Assembly (NCBI GenBank): GCA_045660295.1
Contig: JAZRDN010000040.1
Location: 1-64,000 of the forward strand
Direction of reading: 5' to 3'
Source: RGIG8775 sp045660295
Lineage (GTDB): Bacteria; Bacillota; Clostridia; Oscillospirales; CAG-272
DNA: 64,000 bases
This document shows, one piece after another, positions 15,765 through 24,625 of the stretch (positions are counted from its first letter, which is position 1; each line of letters starts with the position of its first letter). Below the pieces are notes generated by a model. The model searched no databases and was not told the origin of the DNA. It worked only from the letters and a program-made list of their open reading frames with translations. Made by a program: the position numbers and the translations under genes.

Positions 15765-16694
15765 ATGGGAAAATTAAAGACTGCCATAAAATTGCTAATA
15801 AATGAACCGGAAAAAATTAGAGTTGCTCTGTCGGATAATTTTGCAAGAACAAAAATATCGCATTTGGTGCCAGACAAAATGTTTTTGAAAATGCGTTACA
15901 AAGTGCTTGTCGGAAAAAAACTTGACCTTAAGGAGCCTAAATCCTTTAATGAGAAACTTCAATGGCTGAAACTGTATGACCGTAATCCCGAATATGTACG
16001 CATGGTTGATAAATGTGAGGTGAAAAAATACGTTTCGGATATCATTGGAGAGGAATATGTTATTCCTACTTTGGCGGTGTGGGATAATGTGGACGACATT
16101 GATATAGGCATGCTTCCCTCACAATTTGTTTTGAAATGCACGCACGATTCGGGAAGTATCATTATATGCAAAGACAAAGATAATTTTGATCTTGATTCTG
16201 CCAAAAAACGCTTGAAACAGAAACTGAAACAGAATATGTTCTGGTGGGGACGTGAATGGCCCTATAAACCATTAAAGCCCCGTATTATTGCTGAACAGTA
16301 CATGGAAGATAAAAGCACAGCGGAATTACGCGATTATAAATTTTTTTGCTTTGAAGGTGAGGTTAAATGTTTTAAGATTGATTACGATAGATTTAAAGAT
16401 CACAAAGCAAATTATTACACACCAACTTGCGATTTGCTGAAATTTGGCGAGGAGGTCTGTCCTCCCGACTTTGATCGGCAAATTCCCCCCCCAAATTCTT
16501 TGAAAAAAATGCTTGAATTTGCGAAAAAACTTGCTTGTGGTCATCACTTTTTACGAGTTGATTTTTATGAAGTGAATGATCAAATATATTTTGGCGAACT
16601 GACGTTTTTTCCGGCATCGGGCTTTGGACCATTCATTCCCCAGGAGTGGGATATAACGCTCGGAAGTTGGATCTCGTTGCCTACGAAAAAATAA
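15765..16694 (+). CDS. TupA-like ATP-grasp protein (second copy)
   Basis: This 309-residue paralogue of the 8236-9144 product has the same ordered segments: KEPKSFNEKLQWLKLYDRNP near residue 50, FVLKCTHDSGSIIICKD near 125, LRDYKFFCFEGEVKCF near 190 and LRVDFYEVNDQIYFGELTF near 265. The two copies have clearly diverged, so they probably attach different groups or act at different sites. The reaction is inferred from the ATP-grasp fold; a carboxylate-amine ligation on a uronic acid would suit the locus. Confidence 0.8.
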   Translation: MGKLKTAIKLLINEPEKIRVALSDNFARTKISHLVPDKMFLKMRYKVLVGKKLDLKEPKSFNEKLQWLKLYDRNPEYVRMVDKCEVKKYVSDIIGEEYVIPTLAVWDNVDDIDIGMLPSQFVLKCTHDSGSIIICKDKDNFDLDSAKKRLKQKLKQNMFWWGREWPYKPLKPRIIAEQYMEDKSTAELRDYKFFCFEGEVKCFKIDYDRFKDHKANYYTPTCDLLKFGEEVCPPDFDRQIPPPNSLKKMLEFAKKLACGHHFLRVDFYEVNDQIYFGELTFFPASGFGPFIPQEWDITLGSWISLPTKK

Positions 16695-16709
16695 AAAGGA
16701 GACTCATAT

Positions 16710-17846
16710 ATGCAAATACTGATTGGCGCTGATATTGTTCCTACCAAATCAAATGAAGATTTGTTTATTAGAGGCGATGCAGAGACCTTGGTTGGTGCGA
16801 ACTTGCTTGCAATTTTAGAATTGGCCGATTATAGAATTTTCAACTTAGAGGTTCCGTTGTGCGACAAGCCTTCGCCGATTGAAAAATGCGGTCCGGCGCT
16901 TATCGCTCCCGTTGCTTCAATTACAGGATACCGAGCACTTGGAATCGATTGCTTGACACTCGCCAACAATCATATTATGGATCAAGGCGCCGACGGATTT
17001 TTTTCTACGGTAAAAGTACTTGATCAAGCCAATATCGCACATGTAGGCGGCGGAAAGACGCTCGAAGAAGCTATAAAACCTCTCATAATTGAAAAAGCAG
17101 GAAAAAAGATCGGCATATATGCCTGTGCCGAGCATGAATTTTCTATTGCCGACGAAACCACACCGGGAGCCAACCCGTTTGATCCGTTAGAATCACTCGA
17201 TCATGTTTCAGAACTCAAAAAGTTGTGTGACTTTGTAATTGTTCTTTATCACGGAGGAAAAGAACATTATCGCTATCCGTCTCCCAATCTGCAAAAGGTC
17301 TGCAGAAAACTTGTTGATAAGGGAGCGGATCTTGTCGTTTGCCAACATAGCCACTGCATTGGTTGTGAGGAAAAATATCAAAACGGAACCATTGTATATG
17401 GGCAAGGCAACTTTTTGTTTGATCACAGTAAAAGCGAATATTGGCAAACCGCCTTGCTTATTGAGATCGATGAGGCGTTTGCGATCTCGTATATACCCGT
17501 GAAAAAGAATGGGAATACAGTTGCCCTGGCAGACGGAGAACAAAAGCAACAAATCTTGTCCGCGTTTTTCGAAAGAAGTGAGCAGATCAAGCAAAAAGGT
17601 TTTATTGAGCATAAGTATCGGGAGTTTGCTGACCAAAAAAGAGATCTCTATTTAAGTGCTTTTTCGGCGGTCAAGAAGGGTTTCTTTTTCAAGGTGATAA
17701 ACAAGCTTTCGGGGCATCGCTTCGAAAAATATTATTTGAAGCGAAAATACGGCGACCAAAAATTGCTGGCCTTGCGTAATTTTATAGAGTGCGAGGCACA
17801 CAGAGAATTGATATTGGAAGGGCTACATGTTGATGCAGAAAAATAA
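16710..17846 (+). CDS. CapA family protein
   Basis: This 378-residue protein has a CapA/PgsA metallophosphatase-like domain: FNLEVPLCDKPSP near residue 48, LTLANNHIMDQGADGF near 85, VLYHGGKEHYRYPSP near 175, VCQHSHCIG near 210 and YGQGNFLFD near 230. The His and Asn residues of these motifs suggest a metal site. In Bacillus, CapA is a membrane-bound part of poly-gamma-glutamate export. This version has no signal or membrane segment and sits in a sugar polymer locus, so it may act on phosphate or peptide decorations in the cytoplasm. The next gene starts 20 bases inside its end. Confidence 0.78.
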   Translation: MQILIGADIVPTKSNEDLFIRGDAETLVGANLLAILELADYRIFNLEVPLCDKPSPIEKCGPALIAPVASITGYRALGIDCLTLANNHIMDQGADGFFSTVKVLDQANIAHVGGGKTLEEAIKPLIIEKAGKKIGIYACAEHEFSIADETTPGANPFDPLESLDHVSELKKLCDFVIVLYHGGKEHYRYPSPNLQKVCRKLVDKGADLVVCQHSHCIGCEEKYQNGTIVYGQGNFLFDHSKSEYWQTALLIEIDEAFAISYIPVKKNGNTVALADGEQKQQILSAFFERSEQIKQKGFIEHKYREFADQKRDLYLSAFSAVKKGFFFKVINKLSGHRFEKYYLKRKYGDQKLLALRNFIECEAHRELILEGLHVDAEK

Positions 17847-18945
17847 CGGCGAAAAGAAAAGGATCCTCATGGTGTCCTGCGAAGGACTGGGACGCGGCGG
17901 CGTACAGGCTGTCATGATGAATATCATACGCAATCTGAGTCACGAGTACATCTTTGATGTGTTGCTTTTTACAAGCCAAAAGCGTTACTATGACGATGAG
18001 GTCCTTTCTTATGGCGGTAATATTTACAGAATTCCTAATTATGAGGGAAGCTCGCGCATATTGAAAAGAGCCGATTACTACATAAGAGGGTTGCATATAT
18101 ACCGTGAGATCAAAAAACTGCTTAGTCAGTCTGAGTACTATGCGGTACACTGCCACAACCGCTTTGAAGCGGGTATCTTGCTTCGGGCGGCGCACAAGAA
18201 AAATGTCCCGATCAGGATCATACACGAGCACGTGATAAACCGTCCGAAAAACGCTGTCATCAATGCGCTCAACAGATTTTATATGCAGCTCCTTAAAAAA
18301 CATGCAACGGCTTTTTTGGGGTGCTCTGAGCAAGCGTGTCGATCCTTCTACGGTGAGGATATAGGTTGGCAGGTCGTTTGTAATCCGTATGACGAAAAAA
18401 ATTACAGATTTTCCGAACTCAAAAATGACGGTGTGTTTCATATAACGCAGGTCGGCTCATATAATGCCAACAAGAATCAGATGTTTTCGCTTGCGGTTCT
18501 TGCCGAAATTGTTAAAAAACACCCGAACAGTCACCTCCATTTGGTGGGGTTTGATATGGGTGGGCATTTGCAATGTCTGAAGGATGAAGTGAAGCGCCTT
18601 GAGTTACAGGAGCATGTGAGTTTTCATTCGCCTGACTGCGATGTTTTTTCTTTGCTTCAAATGTCAAGTGCCAGTTTGTTTCCCTCGAAAAAAGAGGGAT
18701 TTGGCATCGTGGCAGTAGAGGCACAGGCGGTCGGTGTCAAGTGTTTTGCTTCAGACACCGTGCCAAAGGCTACTCAGTGCGGCGGTTGTGTATACCTGCC
18801 GCTTGAGAGCGGTGCTGCGTATTGGGCTGACAAAATGATTGCGTATTATCTTGGCGGAGCGGAACACCGCGAATATGACTGTTCAAGGTTTTCCACGGCT
18901 CATTTTACCGAGACCGTTCAAATGATCTATAAGGGGAATGAATAA
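17827..18945 (+). CDS. Family 4 glycosyltransferase (EpsF-like)
   Basis: This 372-residue GT-B enzyme begins with ILMVSCEGLGRGGVQAVMMN, the opening of EpsF-like transferases. HCHNRFEAGILLRAAHK lies near residue 100, and the donor domain contains VGSYNANKNQMF near 205 and LFPSKKEGFGIVAVEAQAVG near 285. It overlaps the end of capA by 20 bases; GGAAGGG inside capA serves as its ribosome site. From about here to 22.7 kb the codons use more GATC-type triplets than the AT-rich genes before, hinting at a different source. The sugar is unknown. Confidence 0.87.
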   Translation: MLMQKNNGEKKRILMVSCEGLGRGGVQAVMMNIIRNLSHEYIFDVLLFTSQKRYYDDEVLSYGGNIYRIPNYEGSSRILKRADYYIRGLHIYREIKKLLSQSEYYAVHCHNRFEAGILLRAAHKKNVPIRIIHEHVINRPKNAVINALNRFYMQLLKKHATAFLGCSEQACRSFYGEDIGWQVVCNPYDEKNYRFSELKNDGVFHITQVGSYNANKNQMFSLAVLAEIVKKHPNSHLHLVGFDMGGHLQCLKDEVKRLELQEHVSFHSPDCDVFSLLQMSSASLFPSKKEGFGIVAVEAQAVGVKCFASDTVPKATQCGGCVYLPLESGAAYWADKMIAYYLGGAEHREYDCSRFSTAHFTETVQMIYKGNE

Positions 18946-18946
18946 C

Positions 18947-20029
18947 ATGCGTGTTGGATTGATCACCTTTCATCGGGCTATCAATTATGGGGCGGTGCTG
19001 CAGGCGGCGGCACTTTGCAAATACATAAACCAAAATATTTGTCCGTGCGAGGTGATCGATTTCGTTCCGAATCTGAGCGGTGCCCCGTCGTCCAATGCTT
19101 TGCGAAGATGTCTGAGCTACGGTAAAACGGCGGTACATTCTGTTTTGTATTATAAGCGGAACCGAAAGAAAAGAAGTTTTGGCAGATTTTCAAAAAAATA
19201 CATCCGTCTTTCACCTAAGACCTATTTTGGCGACAAAGCCATATGCTCGGATCCGCCGAGGTATGATGTTTATGTGTCGGGAAGTGATCAGATCCTCAAT
19301 ACCACTTTGACGGGGAATTCAAGTGCTTTCTACCTTTCCTTTGTTAAGGGGGGAAAAAAGATCTCATATGCGTCAAGCTTTGGCAGGAAAGATGTCAGCG
19401 ATACCGAGATCGAGTTTATAGGGCGGTATCTTGTGGGTTTTGACGCGCTTTCTGTGCGCGAAAAAAGCGGCGGTGAGATCATAGAGCGGCAGATCGGAAG
19501 ACCGTGTGTGAATGTTGTTGATCCCGTTTTTTTGCTTGACGGGGCGGTCTGGCGCGAGATGTCCGATAGAATAAAGCTCCGCGGCAAATACATTTTGGTA
19601 TATGCCATGGAATACAGCGAGATGATGGCAAATGCCATCGAGGCGTTGAAAACGGCGTATAACTATCCGATCTACATGATCTGCGGAAGTGACAGCGCGC
19701 AGGCGCTCTGTGGCGAAAAGATCTCGGATCTGGGACCGTCGGAATTTATAGGGGTCATAAGCGGCGCGGAAATGGTTTTGACAAACTCATTCCACGGGAC
19801 CGCATTTTCCATGATCTTTGGGAAAAAGCTGTATTGTGTTTCGCACTCCACAAGGAACGCAAGACTGGAGAACATTTTGGCGGAAGCGGGACAGGCGGAT
19901 AAGCTGATCGGAGCTGAGACCGACAAAAATGATATTGTGGGAAAAATGATCGATGGCGCAAGCGGATATGAAAATTTACTGCCCAATATAGATGCTTCAA
20001 AGAAGTATTTGGCAGACCATATAAAGTGA
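18947..20029 (+). CDS. Polysaccharide pyruvyltransferase family protein (second copy)
   Basis: The protein is 360 residues from the ATG at 18947; an in-frame ATG at 18938 is too close to the AAGGGG site. Family segments are VGLITFHRAINYGAVLQAAA at the start, YVSGSDQILNTTL near residue 108, ALSVREKSGGEII near 165 and LTNSFHGTAFSMIFGKK near 280. It likely adds pyruvate ketal to a hexose of the repeat unit. It overlaps nothing but is close to its neighbours on both sides. Having three members of this family in one locus is unusual. Confidence 0.85.
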   Translation: MRVGLITFHRAINYGAVLQAAALCKYINQNICPCEVIDFVPNLSGAPSSNALRRCLSYGKTAVHSVLYYKRNRKKRSFGRFSKKYIRLSPKTYFGDKAICSDPPRYDVYVSGSDQILNTTLTGNSSAFYLSFVKGGKKISYASSFGRKDVSDTEIEFIGRYLVGFDALSVREKSGGEIIERQIGRPCVNVVDPVFLLDGAVWREMSDRIKLRGKYILVYAMEYSEMMANAIEALKTAYNYPIYMICGSDSAQALCGEKISDLGPSEFIGVISGAEMVLTNSFHGTAFSMIFGKKLYCVSHSTRNARLENILAEAGQADKLIGAETDKNDIVGKMIDGASGYENLLPNIDASKKYLADHIK

Positions 20030-20042
20030 TGGCGGAGAAAAA

Positions 20043-21623
20043 ATGGAAAAGGTATCACAATCAAGATTTAGTAATAGTGTGAAAAATACGGCGTTTGCGT
20101 TGCTGTCGCAGATGCTTACCATTGTGCTTGGATTTGTTTCGAGAAGGGTTTTTGTTGAGTGCTTAAGCAAAGAGTATCTGGGCATAAGCACGGCTTTCAC
20201 CAGCATTTTATCTGTTTTGTCATTGGCGGAGCTTGGTGTCGGTTCTGCAATCATTTACAGCTTGTATAAGCCGATCGCGACACACGATAACGAAAAGATC
20301 AAGTCCTTGATGAAGCTGTACCAGCGGGTATATGTTGCGGTTGGAACACTTATCTTGGTGGTTGGTGCGGGACTGACGCCGTTCTTAGGCTCCTTTGTGA
20401 AGGATATGCCGCAGATCAAGGGTGTTCAGCTTATTTATCTGCTTCTGGTGGTGCAACAGGCATCGCAATATTTTTTCAGCTATAAGATCAATTTTCTTTC
20501 CGCTACACAGCAAGGACACATCGTGCAAAAATTCAACATGGCGACAACTGTGGTGCAGATATCCATGCAAATAGCGGTGTTGCTTGTTTTCAAGGATTAT
20601 TATTCATATCTGGTTATCGGTGTGCTTTGCCCGTTTGCCAAAAATGTTTTTGCTTCGGTTAAGGTTGACCGTATGTACCCTTTTCTTCGGGAAAAGGCGC
20701 AAAAGCTTGAAAAGAGCGAGGCACAAAAGATCGGCGAGAATGTTGGCTCGATTTTTATCTATAAGATATGTCAAAAGCTTTCAACCACAATTGACACCGT
20801 GCTGATCTCCAAAATGATGGGGGTCATCGAGGTGGCGATCTATTCGAATTACCATTTGATTATTTCGTATGCCGATATGCTGTTCATCAATGTGTTCGGT
20901 GCGATCACACCGTCGATTGGAAATCTTATGACACAGGATGATGTACAGAAAAAGAGAGAGTTTTTCTCGGCACTGCAGTTGATATATTACTGGGTAGGGA
21001 CCTATTTGGCGGTAGGGCTTATCGTTTTGTTCAATCCATTTATTGAGCTTTGGTTGGGGGCGGATTATCTTTTCCCGCAGAGCATTGTGATCGTGCTGGT
21101 CACCAGCATAACCTTGACCAATTTCCAAAGACCGTGTTCTCTTGTGCGCGACTCCAACGGTCTTTTCAAGTATGGAAAATTAAGACCGCTTTTCATGTCC
21201 ATCATCAACATCGTGACCGCTATTATCCTTGTCAAGCTCATGGGTACGATCGGTGTTGTTCTCGGCACGTGTATTGCAAAGGCGACTACATTTGTTTGGT
21301 ATGACCCGTATATCGTTTATAAGCACACCCTCAAAAAGGGACTTTTGAAATATTTTGTTACGTATGCTCTGCAATGGGCTTTGCTGGTGGTATTGGCATT
21401 TGTTTGCAACACACTTTATCAGATGCTGAATCTTAGCGGTCTGTTTGGATTTGCGGTTGGATTTATCGGTGTGACCGTGATCGTAAATGGTGTATTTTTG
21501 CTGATCAATTTCAAGAGAAAGAATTTCAAGTATATCGTGTTACTGGTGGTTGATTTATTCAAAAAGAAGTTGGGTGGAAAACGTGAAAAAAATAGCAATT
21601 CTGACGGCGGCAAGGACCAATAA
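20043..21623 (+). CDS. Wzx-type polysaccharide flippase
   Basis: This 526-residue membrane protein has about 12-14 hydrophobic helices and no extra domain. The opening (SVKNTAFALLSQMLTIVLGF, then SKEYLGISTAFTSILSVLSL) is typical of MATE/MOP-type flippases of Gram-positive capsule loci. It should move lipid-linked repeat units from the inner to the outer membrane face, before the Wzy-like protein joins them. The ATG at 20043 has GGCGGAG upstream. The end overlaps the next gene by about 40 bases. Confidence 0.88.
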   Translation: MEKVSQSRFSNSVKNTAFALLSQMLTIVLGFVSRRVFVECLSKEYLGISTAFTSILSVLSLAELGVGSAIIYSLYKPIATHDNEKIKSLMKLYQRVYVAVGTLILVVGAGLTPFLGSFVKDMPQIKGVQLIYLLLVVQQASQYFFSYKINFLSATQQGHIVQKFNMATTVVQISMQIAVLLVFKDYYSYLVIGVLCPFAKNVFASVKVDRMYPFLREKAQKLEKSEAQKIGENVGSIFIYKICQKLSTTIDTVLISKMMGVIEVAIYSNYHLIISYADMLFINVFGAITPSIGNLMTQDDVQKKREFFSALQLIYYWVGTYLAVGLIVLFNPFIELWLGADYLFPQSIVIVLVTSITLTNFQRPCSLVRDSNGLFKYGKLRPLFMSIINIVTAIILVKLMGTIGVVLGTCIAKATTFVWYDPYIVYKHTLKKGLLKYFVTYALQWALLVVLAFVCNTLYQMLNLSGLFGFAVGFIGVTVIVNGVFLLINFKRKNFKYIVLLVVDLFKKKLGGKREKNSNSDGGKDQ

Positions 21624-22725
21624 TAATGGGACAGATCTGCAGGCATACGCAATGTATACCGTTTTTTCAAGGTATCCGTGTGATGTGGAAGTGGTCAACT
21701 ATTCGTGCACAAAGCTGGAAAACAGCCATAAGTTGCTCCTAAGACCGAGCCTGCATGGATTTCTCAACATTCCTTACCGTTTGTTTTTGAATATTTCGCA
21801 CGGGAGATTCAGAAAAAAGGCGTTTTGCCTGAAGGCGCCTGTAAGATATCCCGATGACATGCGAATGGATGAATATTCGGTGGTGGTGGTCGGAAGTGAC
21901 CAGATCTGGAATCTGGATATTACGGGTGGTGACCTCAATTTCTTTTTGCCAAAGAGACTTGGTGATTTCAAAAGATATTCCTATGCCGCATCGCTCGGAA
22001 AAACCGATATCGGTGAGTGGGAAAACACTTACGGAATTTCAGGGCTTCTTGCTGATTTTGAGGGCGTGTCGGTTCGTGAAAGCACAGGCGTTGAGGCAAT
22101 GGCTAAGATCGGGGTGGATGCCAGACATGATCTTGACCCCATCTTGCTGTTGACAAAAGAGGAGTTGGCTAAGATCACCAAAAAAGGAAAAAGAAAAAAG
22201 CCGTATATTTTTGTGTATATGGTGGGTGAAAATGCGCTTGCGCGTGAATTTGCCGAGAAATATGCTAAGGAAAACGGTCTTGAGCTGATCGTTTATGTCG
22301 GTGCCGTAGCAAAGCCGAGAAAAGGTGTGGTTCAAAAAACCTTTGTAGACCTTGGACAATGGCTGGCACTGATGAAAAACGCAAGTATGGTGGTGACCAA
22401 TTCCTATCACGGGCTGTCTGTGGCAATTTCACTCAATGTGGCGGTTCGCGTGTTTGGACTGAAAAATGTGCAAAGTCAGACTCGGATGACCTCTTTACTG
22501 GAGTCGGTGAATCTGGGGCGACTTTTTGTGGAGAGCCGCGAGGATCTCGCTGTCGATCAGCCGATCGATTGGCGGCAGGTGGAGGCGTCTTTGAATACAC
22601 TCAGGGAAGCATCCTTAAAGTATATAGAAGAAATCACGTTATCGGAGAGAAATGATCGTGGACAAAATCAAAGTATGGATCAGAAAATGCCCCGTGATAT
22701 ATCAGCCGTTGCTGTTTATTCGTAA
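21583..22725 (+). CDS. Polysaccharide pyruvyltransferase family protein (third copy)
   Basis: The protein is 380 residues from the GTG at 21583, supported by GGGTGG 5 bases upstream. Segments include ILTAARTNNNGTDLQAYAMY at the start, VVVGSDQIWNLDI near residue 105, GVSVRESTGVEAM near 165 and VTNSYHGLSVAISLNV near 275. It overlaps the flippase gene at the front and the next gene by nearly 70 bases at the back. Its last 20 or so residues come from that overlap and may not be conserved. It is a pyruvate ketal transferase by family; the target sugar is unknown. Confidence 0.82.
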   Translation: MKKIAILTAARTNNNGTDLQAYAMYTVFSRYPCDVEVVNYSCTKLENSHKLLLRPSLHGFLNIPYRLFLNISHGRFRKKAFCLKAPVRYPDDMRMDEYSVVVVGSDQIWNLDITGGDLNFFLPKRLGDFKRYSYAASLGKTDIGEWENTYGISGLLADFEGVSVRESTGVEAMAKIGVDARHDLDPILLLTKEELAKITKKGKRKKPYIFVYMVGENALAREFAEKYAKENGLELIVYVGAVAKPRKGVVQKTFVDLGQWLALMKNASMVVTNSYHGLSVAISLNVAVRVFGLKNVQSQTRMTSLLESVNLGRLFVESREDLAVDQPIDWRQVEASLNTLREASLKYIEEITLSERNDRGQNQSMDQKMPRDISAVAVYS

Positions 22726-23479
22726 ATATACGCTCGGGTATATCAGAAACGGGTACTATAAAAATATGTTGGCTTATTTTTTCGGAGTACACTTTGGAGA
22801 AAAGAGAGCGCTGAAAAAATACGGATTTTCAAAATGCAGGATATACAAGCCCACGGCTTGGCGTTTTGGAAAAGGAAAGGACAGAGCTTTTCGCAGATAT
22901 TATGCGGCATACTATAACGGTGTGAGGTCGTTTGTCAAGATCTCGAAAAATGATACAACCGTTAAGAATGAAATAAAATTTGCCGAGTATTTGAAGGATG
23001 TCTCATTTTCTTTTGTGACACCGACCATAGCAACCGACTCGAATTTCAACGGTGACTTTGATATGCTGGCAATTGAATTTTGCGACGGGATGAAGAGCTT
23101 TTCGCTCCCCGAGGACGCAGGGGATTTTGAAGCACTGTGCGGTCAATTTCTGACTATTTTGGACGGCTTGCAAACGATCAAGATGGTTCATGCTGACATA
23201 CATAAGAACAATCTGATGTTGAAGGACGGCAGGCTGATGCTGATCGATTTCGGTATCAGTTATTCGGAAAATCTGCAAAACACGGTCGATTATGTGGCAC
23301 GTCCGGGGACATATTATAAAGAAATTGACAAAGAGACAAGATTTTATGATGATGCCTACTCTTTTGTGAAAATGATAGAAAAGCTGTCGCCTCCCGCACT
23401 GTTTTTGCAGGGCGAGCAGTATTTGAAGATTGTAGACAGAGTTGGCTCTTATGGCTTTGAAGCAAATTTGAATTCTTGA
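22658..23479 (+). CDS. WaaP/RIO-like sugar kinase
   Basis: This is a protein-kinase-fold protein of about 273 residues. The catalytic loop reads MVHADIHKNNLML near residue 185 and the metal-binding segment LMLIDFGISYS follows 15 residues later. This is the pattern of lipopolysaccharide core kinases (Kdo/WaaP type), which phosphorylate a sugar. A phosphorylated surface glycan or lipid precursor is a reasonable guess. The GTG at 22658 suits the GGAGA at 22644-22648 better than the ATG at 22652, which is too close. The final gap to the epimerase gene is 20 bases. Confidence 0.72.
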   Translation: MDKIKVWIRKCPVIYQPLLFIRKYTLGYIRNGYYKNMLAYFFGVHFGEKRALKKYGFSKCRIYKPTAWRFGKGKDRAFRRYYAAYYNGVRSFVKISKNDTTVKNEIKFAEYLKDVSFSFVTPTIATDSNFNGDFDMLAIEFCDGMKSFSLPEDAGDFEALCGQFLTILDGLQTIKMVHADIHKNNLMLKDGRLMLIDFGISYSENLQNTVDYVARPGTYYKEIDKETRFYDDAYSFVKMIEKLSPPALFLQGEQYLKIVDRVGSYGFEANLNS

Positions 23480-23499
23480 AAAAAACGGGGAGATCGAAA

Positions 23500-24582
23500 A
23501 TGCAAAATATCGTTTTGACCAATAAGTCCGTACTTATTACCGGAGCAGCAGGCTTTATCGGCTCGAACCTTGTAATGGAGCTTATTCGCACTGTGCCCGA
23601 GATACATATTGTCGGACTCGACAACGTGAACGACTACTACGACGTGTCTATCAAAGACTATCGTCTTGCAGAAATTGATAAGCTTGCCGCCGAGCATTCC
23701 GACTGCACATGGACCTTTGTGAAGGGCAACCTTGCCGATCGAGCTTTGATTGACGGTTTGTTTGAGAAATATCATTTCTCGGTGGTCGTCAATCTTGCCG
23801 CGCAGGCGGGGGTTAGATATTCTATCACCAATCCGGACGTTTACATTGAGTCTAACATAATTGGTTTTTACAATATTCTCGAGGCCTGCCGCGCTACAAT
23901 GAGCACGGAGCATCCCGTGGAGCATTTGGTCTATGCTTCTTCGTCATCGGTTTACGGAACGAACAAGAAAATCCCGTACTCTACCGATGATAAAGTGGAC
24001 AACCCCGTATCGCTCTATGCGGCTACAAAAAAATCGAATGAGCTAATGGCGCATGCCTATTCCAAGCTTTACAATATTCCAAGCACGGGCTTGAGATTTT
24101 TTACGGTTTACGGTCCTGCGGGACGTCCCGATATGGCGTATTTTAGCTTTACAAATAAGTTGCTTAAGGGTGATACTATCGAAATTTTCAACTATGGCAA
24201 CTGTAAGCGCGATTTTACTTATGTTGATGACATAGTTGAGGGTGTAAAGCGTGTAATGACTTGTGCGCCCGAAAAGGCGAACGGCGAGGACGGTCTGCCG
24301 CTTCCTCCGTACCGTGTTTATAATATCGGAAACAACAATCCCGAAAACCTTGTGGATTTTGTAACCATATTACAGGAGGAGCTTATTCGCGCAGAGGTCT
24401 TGCCTTCGGACTACGACTTTGAGGCGCACAAAAAACTCGTTCCTATGCAACCGGGCGATGTGCCTGTCACATATGCCGATACCTCGGTGCTCGAGCGCGA
24501 TTTCGGGTTTAAGCCATCGACTAGCTTGCGTGAAGGACTGCGCAAGTTTGCAGAGTGGTATAAGAAGTTTTACAACATATAA
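23500..24582 (+). CDS. UDP-glucuronate 4-epimerase-like enzyme
   Basis: This 360-residue short-chain dehydrogenase has the NAD-binding GAAGFIGSN near residue 15, catalytic SSSSVYGTNKKIPY (Ser and the downstream YAATKK Tyr/Lys) near 145-175, and FFTVYGPAGRPDMAYF near 200. LDNVNDYYDVSIKDYRL near 40 is the mark of CapI-type UDP-glucuronate epimerases, which make UDP-galacturonate in the cytosol. The ATG at 23500 follows GGGGAGA. It heads a three-gene sugar-nucleotide module. Galacturonate in the polymer would supply the carboxylates expected by the ATP-grasp proteins. Confidence 0.85.
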   Translation: MQNIVLTNKSVLITGAAGFIGSNLVMELIRTVPEIHIVGLDNVNDYYDVSIKDYRLAEIDKLAAEHSDCTWTFVKGNLADRALIDGLFEKYHFSVVVNLAAQAGVRYSITNPDVYIESNIIGFYNILEACRATMSTEHPVEHLVYASSSSVYGTNKKIPYSTDDKVDNPVSLYAATKKSNELMAHAYSKLYNIPSTGLRFFTVYGPAGRPDMAYFSFTNKLLKGDTIEIFNYGNCKRDFTYVDDIVEGVKRVMTCAPEKANGEDGLPLPPYRVYNIGNNNPENLVDFVTILQEELIRAEVLPSDYDFEAHKKLVPMQPGDVPVTYADTSVLERDFGFKPSTSLREGLRKFAEWYKKFYNI

Positions 24583-24625
24583 ATTTTGATATCCTATCTA
24601 AAAGTACATTAGCGAGGAGGTAATA

